Positions 8,717 to 18,451 of a stretch of 41,048 nucleotides of DNA are shown here, piece by piece. Below the pieces are notes generated by a model that was not told the origin of the DNA, did no database searches, and saw only the letters and a program-made list of their open reading frames with translations. Origin of the DNA: Cyclobacteriaceae bacterium (GTDB taxonomy: Bacteria; Bacteroidota; Bacteroidia; Cytophagales; Cyclobacteriaceae); contig JANQEU010000054.1 in the NCBI GenBank assembly GCA_028278225.1, forward strand, positions 1-41,048, given 5' to 3'. The translations under genes were made by a program, and so were the position numbers. Within the stretch, counting starts at the first letter, position 1; the number at the start of each line of letters is the position of its first letter.

Positions 8717-11700
8717 ATGAAAGCTTTCAAATCTTCAAAATTGCTCTTTATCTTTTTTTGCAGTCTTTTGATACTTACTCAGGCTATTCAAGCCCAGGAG
8801 TTGTCCAAAGAGCAAACCGAACAATTAAAGTTCAGACATATTGGCCCCATTGGTAACCGGTTGATATCGGCGGTCGGAATTCCGGGAGATGTTCTGACAT
8901 ATTATGTCGGTGCCGCGAGTGGTGGTATTTGGAAAACTACGGATGGTGGTTTGAACTGGAAGCCGGTATTCGATGATAAACCGGTTCATGCTATCGGGGC
9001 CCTGGCCCTCGCTCCTTCAAATCCTGAGATTGTGTATGCCGGGACAGGTGAAAGTTTTATTCGCTCCAATGTATCCATTGGGAATGGCATATGGAAATCA
9101 ACGGACGGCGGTGATTCATGGAATCAAATGGGCCTTGAGAACTCCGGACGTATAGGTCGAATTGTTGTCCACCCGACCAACCCTGACATCGTTTATGTGG
9201 CTGCGCTCGGTCATGCCTACGCACCTCAGAAAGACCGGGGGATCTTCAAATCAACAGATGGCGGACGCACCTGGCGGCATGTTTTGGCAGTGGATGAAAA
9301 TACCGGAGCGTCTGAAATTGTGATGGACCCGTCAAATCCATTGATACTATTTGCAGGAACCTGGCAGCTATCATTGCGGACGTGGAACAGAACAAGTGGT
9401 GGCCCGGGTAGCGGCATCCACATTTCTAAAGATGGAGGAGAAACATGGAAAAAGCTTGAGGGTAATGGTTTACCAAAAGGTCCTGTCGGCAAAATCGCGA
9501 TGGCCATGACCCCTGCGGACCCAAACCGCATCTATGCGTTGATCGAAACCGGTGATGGTGTGGAAGCAATCGAAGGTAAACCGGAAACCGGTGAATTGTG
9601 GCGATCAAATGATAAAGGCAAGAACTGGAAGCTGGTCAACTACAACCGGGATCTCGGAGGCCGGCAGGCTTACTACACACGCTGCGAAGCTTCGCCCGAC
9701 AATCCGAATGAGCTTTACTTCATGACCTCAGGGTTTTACTCAAGCATTGATGGCGGTCAGACCCTGGAACAAAGACCTATTTTCTCACAGCCCAACTGGG
9801 ATCATCATCACATGTGGATCGATCCCACCAATGGTGACAGGATGATCGTGGTCGGTGACGGTGGATTATCCATTTCTCAAAACCGTGGGAAATCCTGGTT
9901 AAGGGTTCAGCTTCCCGTTGCACAACTTTATCATGTCACCACGGATAATAATGTTCCATACTATGTTTTAACCAACAGGCAGGACGGACCTGCCATGAGA
10001 GGACCCAGTCGATCGGGTACCGGGGGATTTTTCGGCGCCGGGACCATACCCACAGGTATGTGGCATGATGTCGGTGGTGGCGAAAGCGGTTTTGCAACGG
10101 CAGATCCCGAAAATCCTGATATCGTTTGGTCCAGTGCATCCGGATTTGGCGCTTTAGGAGGGGTTGTTACGCGTTTTAGCGCAAAAACACGGCAATTCAG
10201 ACAGGTTGAGATCTGGCCTGAATTCACAGCCGGACACCCTGCGAATGAAGTGAAATACAGATTTCAATGGACCTTCCCCCTGCTGATTTCCCCACATGAC
10301 AACAATACGGTTTATGTTACCAGTCAATACGTTCACAGAACTACCAACGGCGGGCAGAGTTGGGAGGTGATAAGCCCTGATCTCACAAGGAATGATAAGA
10401 CGAAGCAGCAAAAATCAGGAGGTCTTACGCCTGACAATATCGGTGTGGAATACGCTAATGTGATCTACACGTTTGATGAATCCCCGGTTAAGGAAGGTGT
10501 ATTCTGGGCCGGCACAAATGACGGCCTGATCCATGTGAGTCAGGATGGAGGACAATCCTGGACCGAAGTTGGTCAGAACATCAAGAACCTTCCGAAGCTG
10601 GGTACTGTCAGGAATATTGACGCCTCAAAGTGGATGGAAGGAAAAGCTTACCTAACCATCGAATTCCATGAGGTGGGCAATTTTGATCCGCATGTTTATA
10701 AAACCGAAAACTTTGGAAAATCATGGGTAAAAATCACTAACGGAATAGACGCGGGAAATCTTAGTTACACGAGAAATATCAGGGAAGACCCGGTGCGACA
10801 AGGCTTGTTGTATTTGGGAACCGAGAACAAATTGTACATCTCTTTTGATGATGGAGAAAGCTGGCAGACATTTATGAATAACCTGCCGCATAGTCCGATG
10901 TACTGGATAGATATCCAGGAGCACTTCAATGACCTTGTTATCGGCACCTACGGGAGGGGCATATGGATACTGGATGACATTACGCCTCTCCAGCAATTGC
11001 CTGAAGATGCATCCGAACAAAGTGCTATTCTATTTAAGCCAAAAGATGCGTACCGATTCCAGCCTATTACATCTACCATGCAGTTCTTTCCCGAACCAAG
11101 CTGGGGGCAGGATCCGCCATTCGGAGCACCTCTTAACTATTGGCTTTCTGATAAGAATGATAGTGTCAAATTGCATATCACCAATGAATCCGGTGATACC
11201 GTAAGAACGCTGGAACACAAAGGTAAAGCAGGGATCAACCGTATCTGGTGGGATTTCAACGGAGATGAAATCAATGAAATCAAAATGCGTACAAAACCTG
11301 AAGGGGCTGATTGGTTACCACTGGGCAAGGACCGGACACGTAATTCACCGTCATTGCTTGGTTTCAATTCACATTGGGTGATTCCCGGAAAGTACGATGT
11401 AACCCTGGTTGCGGGAGACCAGACAATGACTGAGAGCCTGACTATCCTGAAAGATCCCAATTCCGAAGGGACCATGGACGATATCATTGCTCAGACTGAA
11501 CTGCTGGACAAACTTCATGAGGACATGAACGCTGTTGTGGATCTTGTCAATGAATTGGAAATTATTCGAAGGCAACTCTATGACCTTAGGGCAATAGTCA
11601 AGGTTCAAAACGAAAACGAGGAAGTCCTGGAAGCGTTGGAATCACTGGACTCGGCACTCATCACGCTGGAAGGAAAAGTGGTTCAGCTCAAAATCACCGG

Positions 11701-11950
11701 TACCGGGCAGGATCAGATCAGGTGGCCTGCAATGCTGTTTGGTAAAATGCAATATTTAGGAGCAACAATTGCCGTAGCGGATTTCAGACCTGCCGATCAA
11801 TATGTGGAAGTTTACAACGTCCTGAAGGAAAGATTGATTTCATATCAGGATGAAATGGACAACCTGAAAGAAGGTCAGATCTCCGAGTTTCTGGACTTGC
11901 TTTCGGAAAATGATATTGAACCGCTGGTACTGAAAAAACAGCAGGAATAA
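8717..11950 (+). CDS. Exported BNR/Asp-box repeat (sortilin VPS10-like) protein, copy 1
   Basis: I chose the ATG at 8717 (MKAFKSSKLLFIFFC, a good signal peptide) over an in-frame TTG at 8705. The 1077-aa product carries many Asp-box motifs of the form S/T-x-D-x-G-x-S/T-W, for example KTTDGGLNW, KSTDGGDSW, KSTDGGRTW, ISKDGGETW, RTTNGGQSW and VSQDGGQSW. These indicate one or two large beta-propellers over about residues 40-750. The C-terminal part has a beta-rich stretch and then a charged probable coiled coil (about 935-1000). Such proteins are called glycosyl hydrolase, sortilin or VPS10-like by annotation pipelines, but I see no catalytic signature. It is clearly paralogous to the next gene. 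Function is unknown; periplasmic or outer-surface location is likely. Confidence 0.87.
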   Translation: MKAFKSSKLLFIFFCSLLILTQAIQAQELSKEQTEQLKFRHIGPIGNRLISAVGIPGDVLTYYVGAASGGIWKTTDGGLNWKPVFDDKPVHAIGALALAPSNPEIVYAGTGESFIRSNVSIGNGIWKSTDGGDSWNQMGLENSGRIGRIVVHPTNPDIVYVAALGHAYAPQKDRGIFKSTDGGRTWRHVLAVDENTGASEIVMDPSNPLILFAGTWQLSLRTWNRTSGGPGSGIHISKDGGETWKKLEGNGLPKGPVGKIAMAMTPADPNRIYALIETGDGVEAIEGKPETGELWRSNDKGKNWKLVNYNRDLGGRQAYYTRCEASPDNPNELYFMTSGFYSSIDGGQTLEQRPIFSQPNWDHHHMWIDPTNGDRMIVVGDGGLSISQNRGKSWLRVQLPVAQLYHVTTDNNVPYYVLTNRQDGPAMRGPSRSGTGGFFGAGTIPTGMWHDVGGGESGFATADPENPDIVWSSASGFGALGGVVTRFSAKTRQFRQVEIWPEFTAGHPANEVKYRFQWTFPLLISPHDNNTVYVTSQYVHRTTNGGQSWEVISPDLTRNDKTKQQKSGGLTPDNIGVEYANVIYTFDESPVKEGVFWAGTNDGLIHVSQDGGQSWTEVGQNIKNLPKLGTVRNIDASKWMEGKAYLTIEFHEVGNFDPHVYKTENFGKSWVKITNGIDAGNLSYTRNIREDPVRQGLLYLGTENKLYISFDDGESWQTFMNNLPHSPMYWIDIQEHFNDLVIGTYGRGIWILDDITPLQQLPEDASEQSAILFKPKDAYRFQPITSTMQFFPEPSWGQDPPFGAPLNYWLSDKNDSVKLHITNESGDTVRTLEHKGKAGINRIWWDFNGDEINEIKMRTKPEGADWLPLGKDRTRNSPSLLGFNSHWVIPGKYDVTLVAGDQTMTESLTILKDPNSEGTMDDIIAQTELLDKLHEDMNAVVDLVNELEIIRRQLYDLRAIVKVQNENEEVLEALESLDSALITLEGKVVQLKITGTGQDQIRWPAMLFGKMQYLGATIAVADFRPADQYVEVYNVLKERLISYQDEMDNLKEGQISEFLDLLSENDIEPLVLKKQQE

Positions 11951-11959
11951 ATAAATGGG

Positions 11960-11993
11960 AAGATGGCGGATATTGGCAATCTGCCATCTTTTT
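11960..11993 (+). terminator. Rho-independent terminator after BNR copy 1
   Basis: Ten bases past the stop codon, an 11-bp stem pairs 11961-11971 (AGATGGCGGAT) with 11979-11989 (ATCTGCCATCT). There is one G-T pair, the loop is 7 nt, and a T run follows at once. It should end transcription of the first BNR gene, so the paralog downstream probably has its own promoter. Confidence 0.85.
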
Positions 11994-12051
11994 ATGAATG
12001 ATTATTATCAGCTATAATTAACACTCAAATTCCACCATTTATCAATAAATT

Positions 12052-12079
12052 CAGGTCCATTTTAATTCTTAAAGACCTG
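12052..12079. promoter_or_regulatory. Inverted repeat in the leader of BNR copy 2
   Basis: CAGGTC (12052-12057) and GACCTG (12074-12079) are perfect inverted arms, with a second inverted pair TTTAA/TTAAA inside. It lies 34 bp before the ATG of the second BNR gene. It could be a leader hairpin or an operator. There is no T run, so it is not an obvious terminator. The role is unproven. Confidence 0.35.
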
Positions 12080-12112
12080 TCTCTTAAATTGTTAATAACC
12101 CATTAAACCAAT

Positions 12113-15100
12113 ATGAAAAAATCACTAATTCTACTGTTATCGATAGCACTGCTGTTTAGTGCGGAAGCCCAAAGAAAGAAATCAACTTCCACGGAAGATC
12201 CGAAAACGCCTTTCGAGGAGACATCATTATCAGGCTTGAAATTCAGAAGCGTGGGCCCTGCCCTTACTTCCGGTCGCATATCTGACTTTGCCATGAACCC
12301 TGATAACCCCAAGGAATACTACGTCGCTGTATCTTCAGGTGGCGTGTGGAAAACCGTGAATTCAGGAACGACTTACGAACCTGTCTTTGACAGTGAAGGA
12401 AGTTATTCGATCGGGTGCGTTACCATGGACCCTTACAATTCAAATGTAATCTGGATCGGAACCGGAGAAAACAACAACCAAAGAAGCGTAGCATATGGAG
12501 ACGGAATCTATAAGTCCATCGACGGAGGTAAGAAATGGAAGAATATGGGCCTGAAGAACTCCGAGCATATCGGTAAAATAATAGTTGATCCCGGAAATTC
12601 CGATGTTGTGTATGTTGCAGCCATAGGCCCGCTCTGGAGCAAAGGAGGAGACCGCGGTGTATACAAGACAACAGACGGTGGCAATAACTGGGACCTGGTG
12701 CTGTCAATTGATGAGCACACGGGCGTCAATGACATTGTTATGGATCCCAGGAATCCTGATGTTATCTACGCTGCAGCTTTGCAACGCCGGCGGCACGTGT
12801 TTACATACATTGGGGGTGGTCCCGGATCCGGTATGTACAAGACTACCGATGGCGGAGCGAACTGGGAGAAGATCAATAATGGTCTCCCGAAAACCGACAT
12901 GGGAAGGATCGGACTGGCCATTGCGCCCAGCAACCCGGAAATCATTTATGCCATTGTAGAAGCAGCCCAGGGAAAAAGTGGTTTTTTCAGGACTACCAAT
13001 CGCGGTGCCTCGTGGGAGAAGAGGGGAAGCTACTCTTCCAGCGGAAATTATTACCAGGAAATTGTTGTTGATCCTGTTGACCCAAACACGATCTACGGCA
13101 TGAATACCTGGGCCCAGATCTCTATGGATGGTGGGAAATCTTTCAAGGTCCTGGGAGAAGTGACCAAACACGTAGACAATCACTGCATGTGGATCGACCC
13201 CGATGATACCGATCACTTCCTGATGGGCTGTGACGGAGGGATCTATGAGACATGGGACAAAGCAAAAACATGGCAATTCAAAGCCAATTTGCCTATTATC
13301 CAGTTTTACAAGGTTTCAATAGATTATGATGAGCCATTTTATAACATTTATGGCGGAACGCAGGACAATTTCAGTATGGCAGGGCCATCAAGGTCGGTAA
13401 GCGGTAATGGAATCTCCAACGAACAATGGGTTATAACACACGGTGGAGATGGCTTTGAAACACAAGTAGACCCGACCAATGCGAATATCATTTATGCACA
13501 GTCCCAATATGGCGTTTTAGTAAGATACGACAAAGCCAGTGGCGAAGAGCTGGGCATTCAGCCGCAACCACGCAAGGACGAGGACAGATACCGATGGAAT
13601 TGGGACGCTCCGCTCGTGATCAGCAATCACGATAACAAGCGGTTATATTTTGCGGCAAACAAGGTTTTCCGTACCGATGATCAGGGAAATAGCTGGCAGG
13701 TGATCAGCGATGATCTCACAAGACAAATTGATCGCAACACATTAAAAGTAATGGATCGGGTGTGGGGCATTGATGCGGTAATGAAAAACGCCTCCACTTC
13801 ACAATACGGGACTGTTGTCGCCATGGATGAATCATCTCTTAATGAGAACCTTTTGTACGTTGGTACTGATGATGGTTTGATCCGGATTACTGAAAATGGT
13901 GGAGAATCCTGGAGCAGGGTGGATAATTTTCCAGGCGTACCTGCCCGCACTTACGTGAATATGGTATTGGCTTCACAACATGACGAAAATGTCGTCTACG
14001 CCTGCTTCAATCACCATAAATATGGGGATTTCAAACCCTATGTTTATAAAAGTACGGACAAGGGACGGACCTGGACTTCAATCACAAACAATCTCCCGGA
14101 AAGAGGATCGAGTTATGCCATTGCCGAGGATCATGTGGATCGAAATCTCTTATTTGTCGGAACGGAGTTCGGTGTTTTCGTGAGTAACAATGGGGGAGCA
14201 AACTGGAAGCAGCTGAAATCCGGGGTGCCGACCATTGCTGTCAGAGATCTTGCCATTCAGAAAAGGGAAAGCGACCTCGTACTTGGTACTTTCGGCCGCG
14301 GGTTCTATGTTTTGGATGATTACTCATCTCTTCGAAACATGGATAATAACACGCTGGCTGGTGAAGCTGCTCTATTCAGTGTAAGGGATCCGTGGTTGTA
14401 CGAGGCAAGCTATCCGCTTGGACTTCCGGGTAAATCATTCCAGGGTGACAGCTATTACCAGGGCGATAATCTTGCCCCGGTCGCGATCTTCACCTACTAT
14501 CTGAAGGATGAGATAAAATCCCTGGAAGATCAAAGGCGGGAAAGGGAAAAAGAAGCGAAAAAAGATGGACGGGACAATGCATATCCCACCTACGATCAAT
14601 TGAAGGCGGAACGAGTAGAGGCTGAGCCTCAGTTACTGTTCACAGTAAAGGATGCAGATGGCAACATTGCCAGAAAAATCACAACAAAACCTAAAAAAGG
14701 AGTCAACAGGATCCAATGGGATCTGAGATACACAGATACCGATCCCATCAATCTGAGAAAACCCACCTTCTACAATCCCTGGGGAGGCAGCGACAAGGGA
14801 ATACTGGTTTCTCCCGGCGAATACTCAGTTACAATGGCCAAAATTGTCCAGGGTGATATCACGGATCTGGCTGATCCGGTTACATTTACAATAAAAGGTT
14901 TGAACAATGCCACGCTGCAAGCCTCAGACAGGGTCGCTCTTGATGAGTTTAACAGGAAGGTGCTTGCGCTCTCGGGAACTATTGGGGCTACCCGGCAAAC
15001 ATTGCGTGAAGTTGAAAATCAGTTGAAGCATATTAAAGATGCGATCAAACGGGCAGAAACAGAGCACGCTGAATTGTTTACTATGACCATGGAAGTTGAA

Positions 15101-15409
15101 AAACAGCTGAACGACCTCAAGGTTGAGCTCAACTCCGATCCGGTGGCAAGAACGCTGGACATTGATGGGCCGCCTACCGTTGGAAACAGGATCGGTTCAC
15201 TGGTCTATTCATTGTTTGCTTCCACCAGTGCTCCAACCAAGACCAATATGGATGGTTATGACATAGTTTCGGAGGAATTTCCGCCCATACTGGAAAAAGT
15301 AAAGAAATTGGTAAATGAAGACTTAAAGGGCTTACAGGACCGGCTGCTGGAACTGGGTGCACCATATACACCATATGCTCTGCCCGGAATACCGGAATTC
15401 AGGAATTAA
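12113..15409 (+). CDS. Exported BNR/Asp-box repeat (sortilin VPS10-like) protein, copy 2
   Basis: This 1098-aa paralog of the preceding gene has a signal peptide (residues 1-19, ending LFSAEAQ) and the same opening block (LKFRSVGP against FRHIGP, then SGGVWKTVNSG against SGGIWKTTDGG). Asp-box motifs recur through about residue 720, including KSIDGGKKW, KTTDGGNNW, KTTDGGANW, RTTNRGASW, KSTDKGRTW and VSNNGGANW. A highly charged segment (about 805-840) precedes a conserved KGVNRIQWD block that matches GINRIWWD in copy 1. A probable coiled coil follows at about 945-1005. The two copies have diverged well beyond recent duplication, as lengths and loops differ. No catalytic residues can be assigned; the role could be binding or scaffolding at the cell surface. 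Confidence 0.87.
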   Translation: MKKSLILLLSIALLFSAEAQRKKSTSTEDPKTPFEETSLSGLKFRSVGPALTSGRISDFAMNPDNPKEYYVAVSSGGVWKTVNSGTTYEPVFDSEGSYSIGCVTMDPYNSNVIWIGTGENNNQRSVAYGDGIYKSIDGGKKWKNMGLKNSEHIGKIIVDPGNSDVVYVAAIGPLWSKGGDRGVYKTTDGGNNWDLVLSIDEHTGVNDIVMDPRNPDVIYAAALQRRRHVFTYIGGGPGSGMYKTTDGGANWEKINNGLPKTDMGRIGLAIAPSNPEIIYAIVEAAQGKSGFFRTTNRGASWEKRGSYSSSGNYYQEIVVDPVDPNTIYGMNTWAQISMDGGKSFKVLGEVTKHVDNHCMWIDPDDTDHFLMGCDGGIYETWDKAKTWQFKANLPIIQFYKVSIDYDEPFYNIYGGTQDNFSMAGPSRSVSGNGISNEQWVITHGGDGFETQVDPTNANIIYAQSQYGVLVRYDKASGEELGIQPQPRKDEDRYRWNWDAPLVISNHDNKRLYFAANKVFRTDDQGNSWQVISDDLTRQIDRNTLKVMDRVWGIDAVMKNASTSQYGTVVAMDESSLNENLLYVGTDDGLIRITENGGESWSRVDNFPGVPARTYVNMVLASQHDENVVYACFNHHKYGDFKPYVYKSTDKGRTWTSITNNLPERGSSYAIAEDHVDRNLLFVGTEFGVFVSNNGGANWKQLKSGVPTIAVRDLAIQKRESDLVLGTFGRGFYVLDDYSSLRNMDNNTLAGEAALFSVRDPWLYEASYPLGLPGKSFQGDSYYQGDNLAPVAIFTYYLKDEIKSLEDQRREREKEAKKDGRDNAYPTYDQLKAERVEAEPQLLFTVKDADGNIARKITTKPKKGVNRIQWDLRYTDTDPINLRKPTFYNPWGGSDKGILVSPGEYSVTMAKIVQGDITDLADPVTFTIKGLNNATLQASDRVALDEFNRKVLALSGTIGATRQTLREVENQLKHIKDAIKRAETEHAELFTMTMEVEKQLNDLKVELNSDPVARTLDIDGPPTVGNRIGSLVYSLFASTSAPTKTNMDGYDIVSEEFPPILEKVKKLVNEDLKGLQDRLLELGAPYTPYALPGIPEFRN

Positions 15410-15554
15410 TTAAATTGGCGCTTTCCGGATCAACAAACTTTATTATGTGTGTCAGATCAAGCAAGCGCAGAAACATAGAGATTTTTATATGGCTGAAGAG
15501 CTTCACCTATTGATATCTTGCTATATTGAAAATTGTCAACAAAAAGATTTAACC

Positions 15555-16301
15555 ATGATCAAATTAAGAATTGCAGTTCTCATTCTTGCAGTACTCCTTT
15601 TAATTGGAGGATTGTTGACGTCTTGCTCTCCCGGAACAAAATCGGAAGAAGGCACAGAAGCCGACCCCATGGCAGAAACAAGTGACTGGATAGTTCTTTT
15701 CGATGGAAGCAGTACTGAAGGATGGAGAGGTTTTAATATGGATTCTCTCCCCCCCAACTGGATCATCGAAGATGGAACGCTCAAATCACTGGGAACCGGT
15801 GGTGACATTGGTGGTGATATTGTTTACGGAGCAAAGGAATTCACCAACTTTCACCTGGAGCTGGAATGGAAAATCAGTGAAGGAGGAAATAGCGGCATCT
15901 TTTATCACGTACTGGAGGGCGATCAGTACAAGGCTCCATATGAAAATGCTCCGGAATATCAGTTAATTGATAATCTGGGATTCCCCGGTCGACTGGAAGA
16001 CTGGCAGATGGTGGGCGCAGATTATGCCATGTATCCTGCCGATTCCACCAAGGATGTGGTGAAACCGGCCAACGAATGGAATTCAACCAGGATCATCTTC
16101 ACTGAAGAAAAGGTGGAATATTGGCTGAATGGAGAAAAAATGGTTGAATTTGTCCCATGGTCAGAAGAATGGATGGAAAGGAGGAACAGTGGTAAGTGGG
16201 ACGATTACCCTGATTATGGAAAGGCCAGAACAGGATTGATCGGTGTTCAGGATCATGGCAGCTTCATATGGTTTAGGAATATTCGAATAAAAGAACTTTG
16301 A
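15555..16301 (+). CDS. DUF1080 / 3-keto-disaccharide hydrolase family lipoprotein
   Basis: The ORF extends upstream to 15447, but the ATG at 15555 gives MIKLRIAVLIL..LLTSC, a lipoprotein signal with lipidation Cys at about residue 24, so I take that as the start (248 aa). The mature part begins after a low-complexity linker with WIVLFDGSSTEGWRG, the typical DUF1080 opening. It continues with the jelly-roll (laminin-G-like) pattern, including FHLELEWKISEGGNSGIFYH and a final IGVQDHG..IWFRNIRIKEL. Members of this family act on 3-keto-glycosides, cleaving the glycosidic bond after C3 oxidation. The next gene, another DUF1080 protein, starts one base after this stop codon, so they are surely one transcript. 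Membrane-anchored, periplasm- or surface-facing location is inferred. Confidence 0.9.
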   Translation: MIKLRIAVLILAVLLLIGGLLTSCSPGTKSEEGTEADPMAETSDWIVLFDGSSTEGWRGFNMDSLPPNWIIEDGTLKSLGTGGDIGGDIVYGAKEFTNFHLELEWKISEGGNSGIFYHVLEGDQYKAPYENAPEYQLIDNLGFPGRLEDWQMVGADYAMYPADSTKDVVKPANEWNSTRIIFTEEKVEYWLNGEKMVEFVPWSEEWMERRNSGKWDDYPDYGKARTGLIGVQDHGSFIWFRNIRIKEL

Positions 16302-16302
16302 A

Positions 16303-16902
16303 ATGACATATAGGTTTACGAGTATTATTTGCTGCATCTTAGTTTCATACTTGTGTGCAGCACAATCCGAATCTTTATTTAATGGCAAGGACCTTTCCGG
16401 CTGGACCGTTTACGGAACTGAAAAATGGTATGTTGAAGATGGACTGCTGATATGTGAAAGTGGCCCGGACAAGGCGTATGGTTACCTGGCTACGGATAAA
16501 GCCTATAAGAATTTTGAGCTGACCCTGGAGTTTAAACAGGGAGCCGATGGTAACAGTGGCGTCTTTTTCAGATCATCCATAGAAGGCACGAAAATTACAG
16601 GGTGGCAGGCGGAAGTTGCTCCTCCCGGATCAAATACCGGGGGTATATATGAGTCTTACGGCCGGGGCTGGCTGATCAAACCGGGCCCTGAAAAGGATAA
16701 ATATTTGAAATTTGGGGAATGGAACACCATGAAAATAATGGTGAAGGATGATCAGGTCACAACCTGGCTAAACGGTGAAGAAATGATAACATTGAAAGAC
16801 GAGAAGATAGGAAAAGCAACAGGAAGTATTGCTTTACAAATACATGACGGTGGAGGTATCAAAGTGCTCTGGAGAAATATTATGATCACCACAATGCAGT
16901 AA
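16303..16902 (+). CDS. DUF1080 / 3-keto-disaccharide hydrolase family protein, periplasmic
   Basis: This 199-aa single-domain protein has a signal peptide (residues 1-19, ending LCAAQ). The DUF1080 core opens with LFNGKDLSGWTVYG and includes FELTLEFKQGADGNSGVFFR and a closing ALQIHDGGGIKVLWRNIMI. It should act in the periplasm on 3-keto-glycosides, like its neighbour. The two proteins share the fold, but one is lipid-anchored and one probably soluble, which suggests different substrates or sequential steps such as elimination and rehydration. The following glycosyltransferase gene begins three bases after this stop. The catalytic residues of the family are not marked by a motif I can assign with confidence. 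Confidence 0.9.
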   Translation: MTYRFTSIICCILVSYLCAAQSESLFNGKDLSGWTVYGTEKWYVEDGLLICESGPDKAYGYLATDKAYKNFELTLEFKQGADGNSGVFFRSSIEGTKITGWQAEVAPPGSNTGGIYESYGRGWLIKPGPEKDKYLKFGEWNTMKIMVKDDQVTTWLNGEEMITLKDEKIGKATGSIALQIHDGGGIKVLWRNIMITTMQ

Positions 16903-16905
16903 AAA

Positions 16906-18369
16906 ATGGAGAAAGTCACCGTAAAACCAGGACCTAAGATCTCGGACTACAAGTCTTACAGCGTTCTTCAGAATGTCATTTCCAATTTTCTGAGCAAGGC
17001 CAAAGAGCATATTCCAGTTATCGGCGAAAGAACTATCTGGAATATTAACTCCACAGCGCAAGGCGGCGGTGTTGCTGAAATGCTTCCAAGTCAGATGCGC
17101 ATTATGCGTGAAATGGGAATGAATGTGGAGTGGCTGGTGATGCAGACCGAGGACCAACGTTTCTTCGACCTGACAAAACGGATCCATAACGCCATACACG
17201 GACATGGAGATGGGAATTACTCTGAGGAGGACAGGGCGGTATACAATGAAGTCAATCTTTCTAATGCAAACAAGGCCCTGGAACATATCAGGGACGGAGA
17301 CATCGTGATCATTCATGATCCGCAACCTGCCGGAATGGTTGAACTTTTAAAGCAGAAAAGGAATATCCAAACTATCTGGAGATGTCATATAGGTCTGGAT
17401 AGCAGTACCGATGTCACTGCTGCTGCCTGGAATTTTCTGAAACCAACCATTTCGAATTACGATCACCATGTATTCAGTCTGCCCGAATATGTCCCCGAGT
17501 ACATAGGTAAGGACTACAGTATCATAACCCCCGCCATAGATCCGCTGAGCCATAAAAACCGGACGCTTCATATGCATAAATGCATTGGGATATTGCATCA
17601 CTCGGGCATCATAAACCAAAGGAACCCTGTCATTTACGACCACTACGAGAACAGGGTCAAGCGGGTCAGACCCGACGGAAGGCTGGGCAATCCGGATGAC
17701 CTGACGGAGATGGACCTGATCTACCGGCCTGTGATCACGCAAATATCAAGATGGGACCGGTTGAAGGGCTGGATGCCATTGATGGAAGCCTTTATAAAAG
17801 TTAAAAACGGGGTAAGCCGGTACGATGTGGGATCAGTTCACCATAAACGAGTCATAGCGGCCAGGCTGGTTCTGGCTGGTCCCGATCCCGGATTTGTGAA
17901 GGATGACCCGGAAGGTCAGGCGGTTTTGGAAGAACTTGTTGAATTCTACAAATCCCTGAATTTCGATCTGCAAAAGGATATTGCTATTTTATTGCTGCCA
18001 ATGGACAGCGCGAAGGAAAACGCCCTCATCGTAAACGCTTTACAACGCAGTTCAAGCATCGTTGTTCAGAATTCAATCCAGGAGGGATTTGGTCTCACAG
18101 CCACTGAGGCAATGTGGAAGCAGGTCCCTATCCTGGTCTCAAGTGCGGCCGGCCTGAAATACCAGGTGAACAACGAGGTCAACGGCAAGATCATCAGTGA
18201 TGCCGAAGATGTGGATTTGCTGGCTGACACACTGGATCAAATGCTTTCACTTCCCAAAGTCCGTGAAAAATGGTCATTCAATGGCCAGACAAGGGTACTC
18301 GAAAAATTTACACTCTTCAGTCAGTTGTCAAACTGGCTGGAGTTATATGCTAAAATGGCGACTACGTGA
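16906..18369 (+). CDS. GT4 glycosyltransferase, trehalose synthase TreT-like
   Basis: This 487-aa cytoplasmic protein resembles the TreT (trehalose glycosyltransferring synthase) branch of GT4, which joins NDP-glucose and glucose into trehalose. Visible signs are the N-terminal NSTAQGGGVAEML (about 48-60), WRCHIGLD (158-165), the hinge-side QISRWDRLKGW (279-289), AGPDPGF, and the nucleotide-sugar-binding EGFGLTATEAMWK (393-405). No signal peptide is present. It is the last gene of the + strand cluster, three bases after the second DUF1080 gene, so it is linked to disaccharide metabolism. Direction (synthesis or breakdown of trehalose) and the exact disaccharide are not certain. The convergent moaA gene follows after 82 bp. 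Confidence 0.83.
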   Translation: MEKVTVKPGPKISDYKSYSVLQNVISNFLSKAKEHIPVIGERTIWNINSTAQGGGVAEMLPSQMRIMREMGMNVEWLVMQTEDQRFFDLTKRIHNAIHGHGDGNYSEEDRAVYNEVNLSNANKALEHIRDGDIVIIHDPQPAGMVELLKQKRNIQTIWRCHIGLDSSTDVTAAAWNFLKPTISNYDHHVFSLPEYVPEYIGKDYSIITPAIDPLSHKNRTLHMHKCIGILHHSGIINQRNPVIYDHYENRVKRVRPDGRLGNPDDLTEMDLIYRPVITQISRWDRLKGWMPLMEAFIKVKNGVSRYDVGSVHHKRVIAARLVLAGPDPGFVKDDPEGQAVLEELVEFYKSLNFDLQKDIAILLLPMDSAKENALIVNALQRSSSIVVQNSIQEGFGLTATEAMWKQVPILVSSAAGLKYQVNNEVNGKIISDAEDVDLLADTLDQMLSLPKVREKWSFNGQTRVLEKFTLFSQLSNWLELYAKMATT

Positions 18370-18451
18370 AAAACCTTTAGCATTCGTTGCTACTTACTGT
18401 TTGAAAGAGCTTTTGAGAAAACAATAGCTAATTGGAGCAACAAGGAGTACC

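Noticed and set aside
11998-12011. ATGAT-TATT-ATCAG as another FNR-like site
   Set aside because: One mismatch to the core, and about one such site is expected by chance in 41 kb; it lies among sugar or surface genes, not nitrate genes.
12704-13276. 190-aa frame on the - strand
   Set aside because: It is the antisense shadow of the second BNR gene, whose Asp-box motifs are unmistakable.
8717-15409. BNR proteins as sialidases
   Set aside because: Asp boxes alone do not show sialidase activity; I see no FRIP motif or arginine triad.
15447-15554. Upstream extension of the first DUF1080 protein
   Set aside because: Residues before the ATG at 15555 are non-conserved in type and would block the lipoprotein signal.
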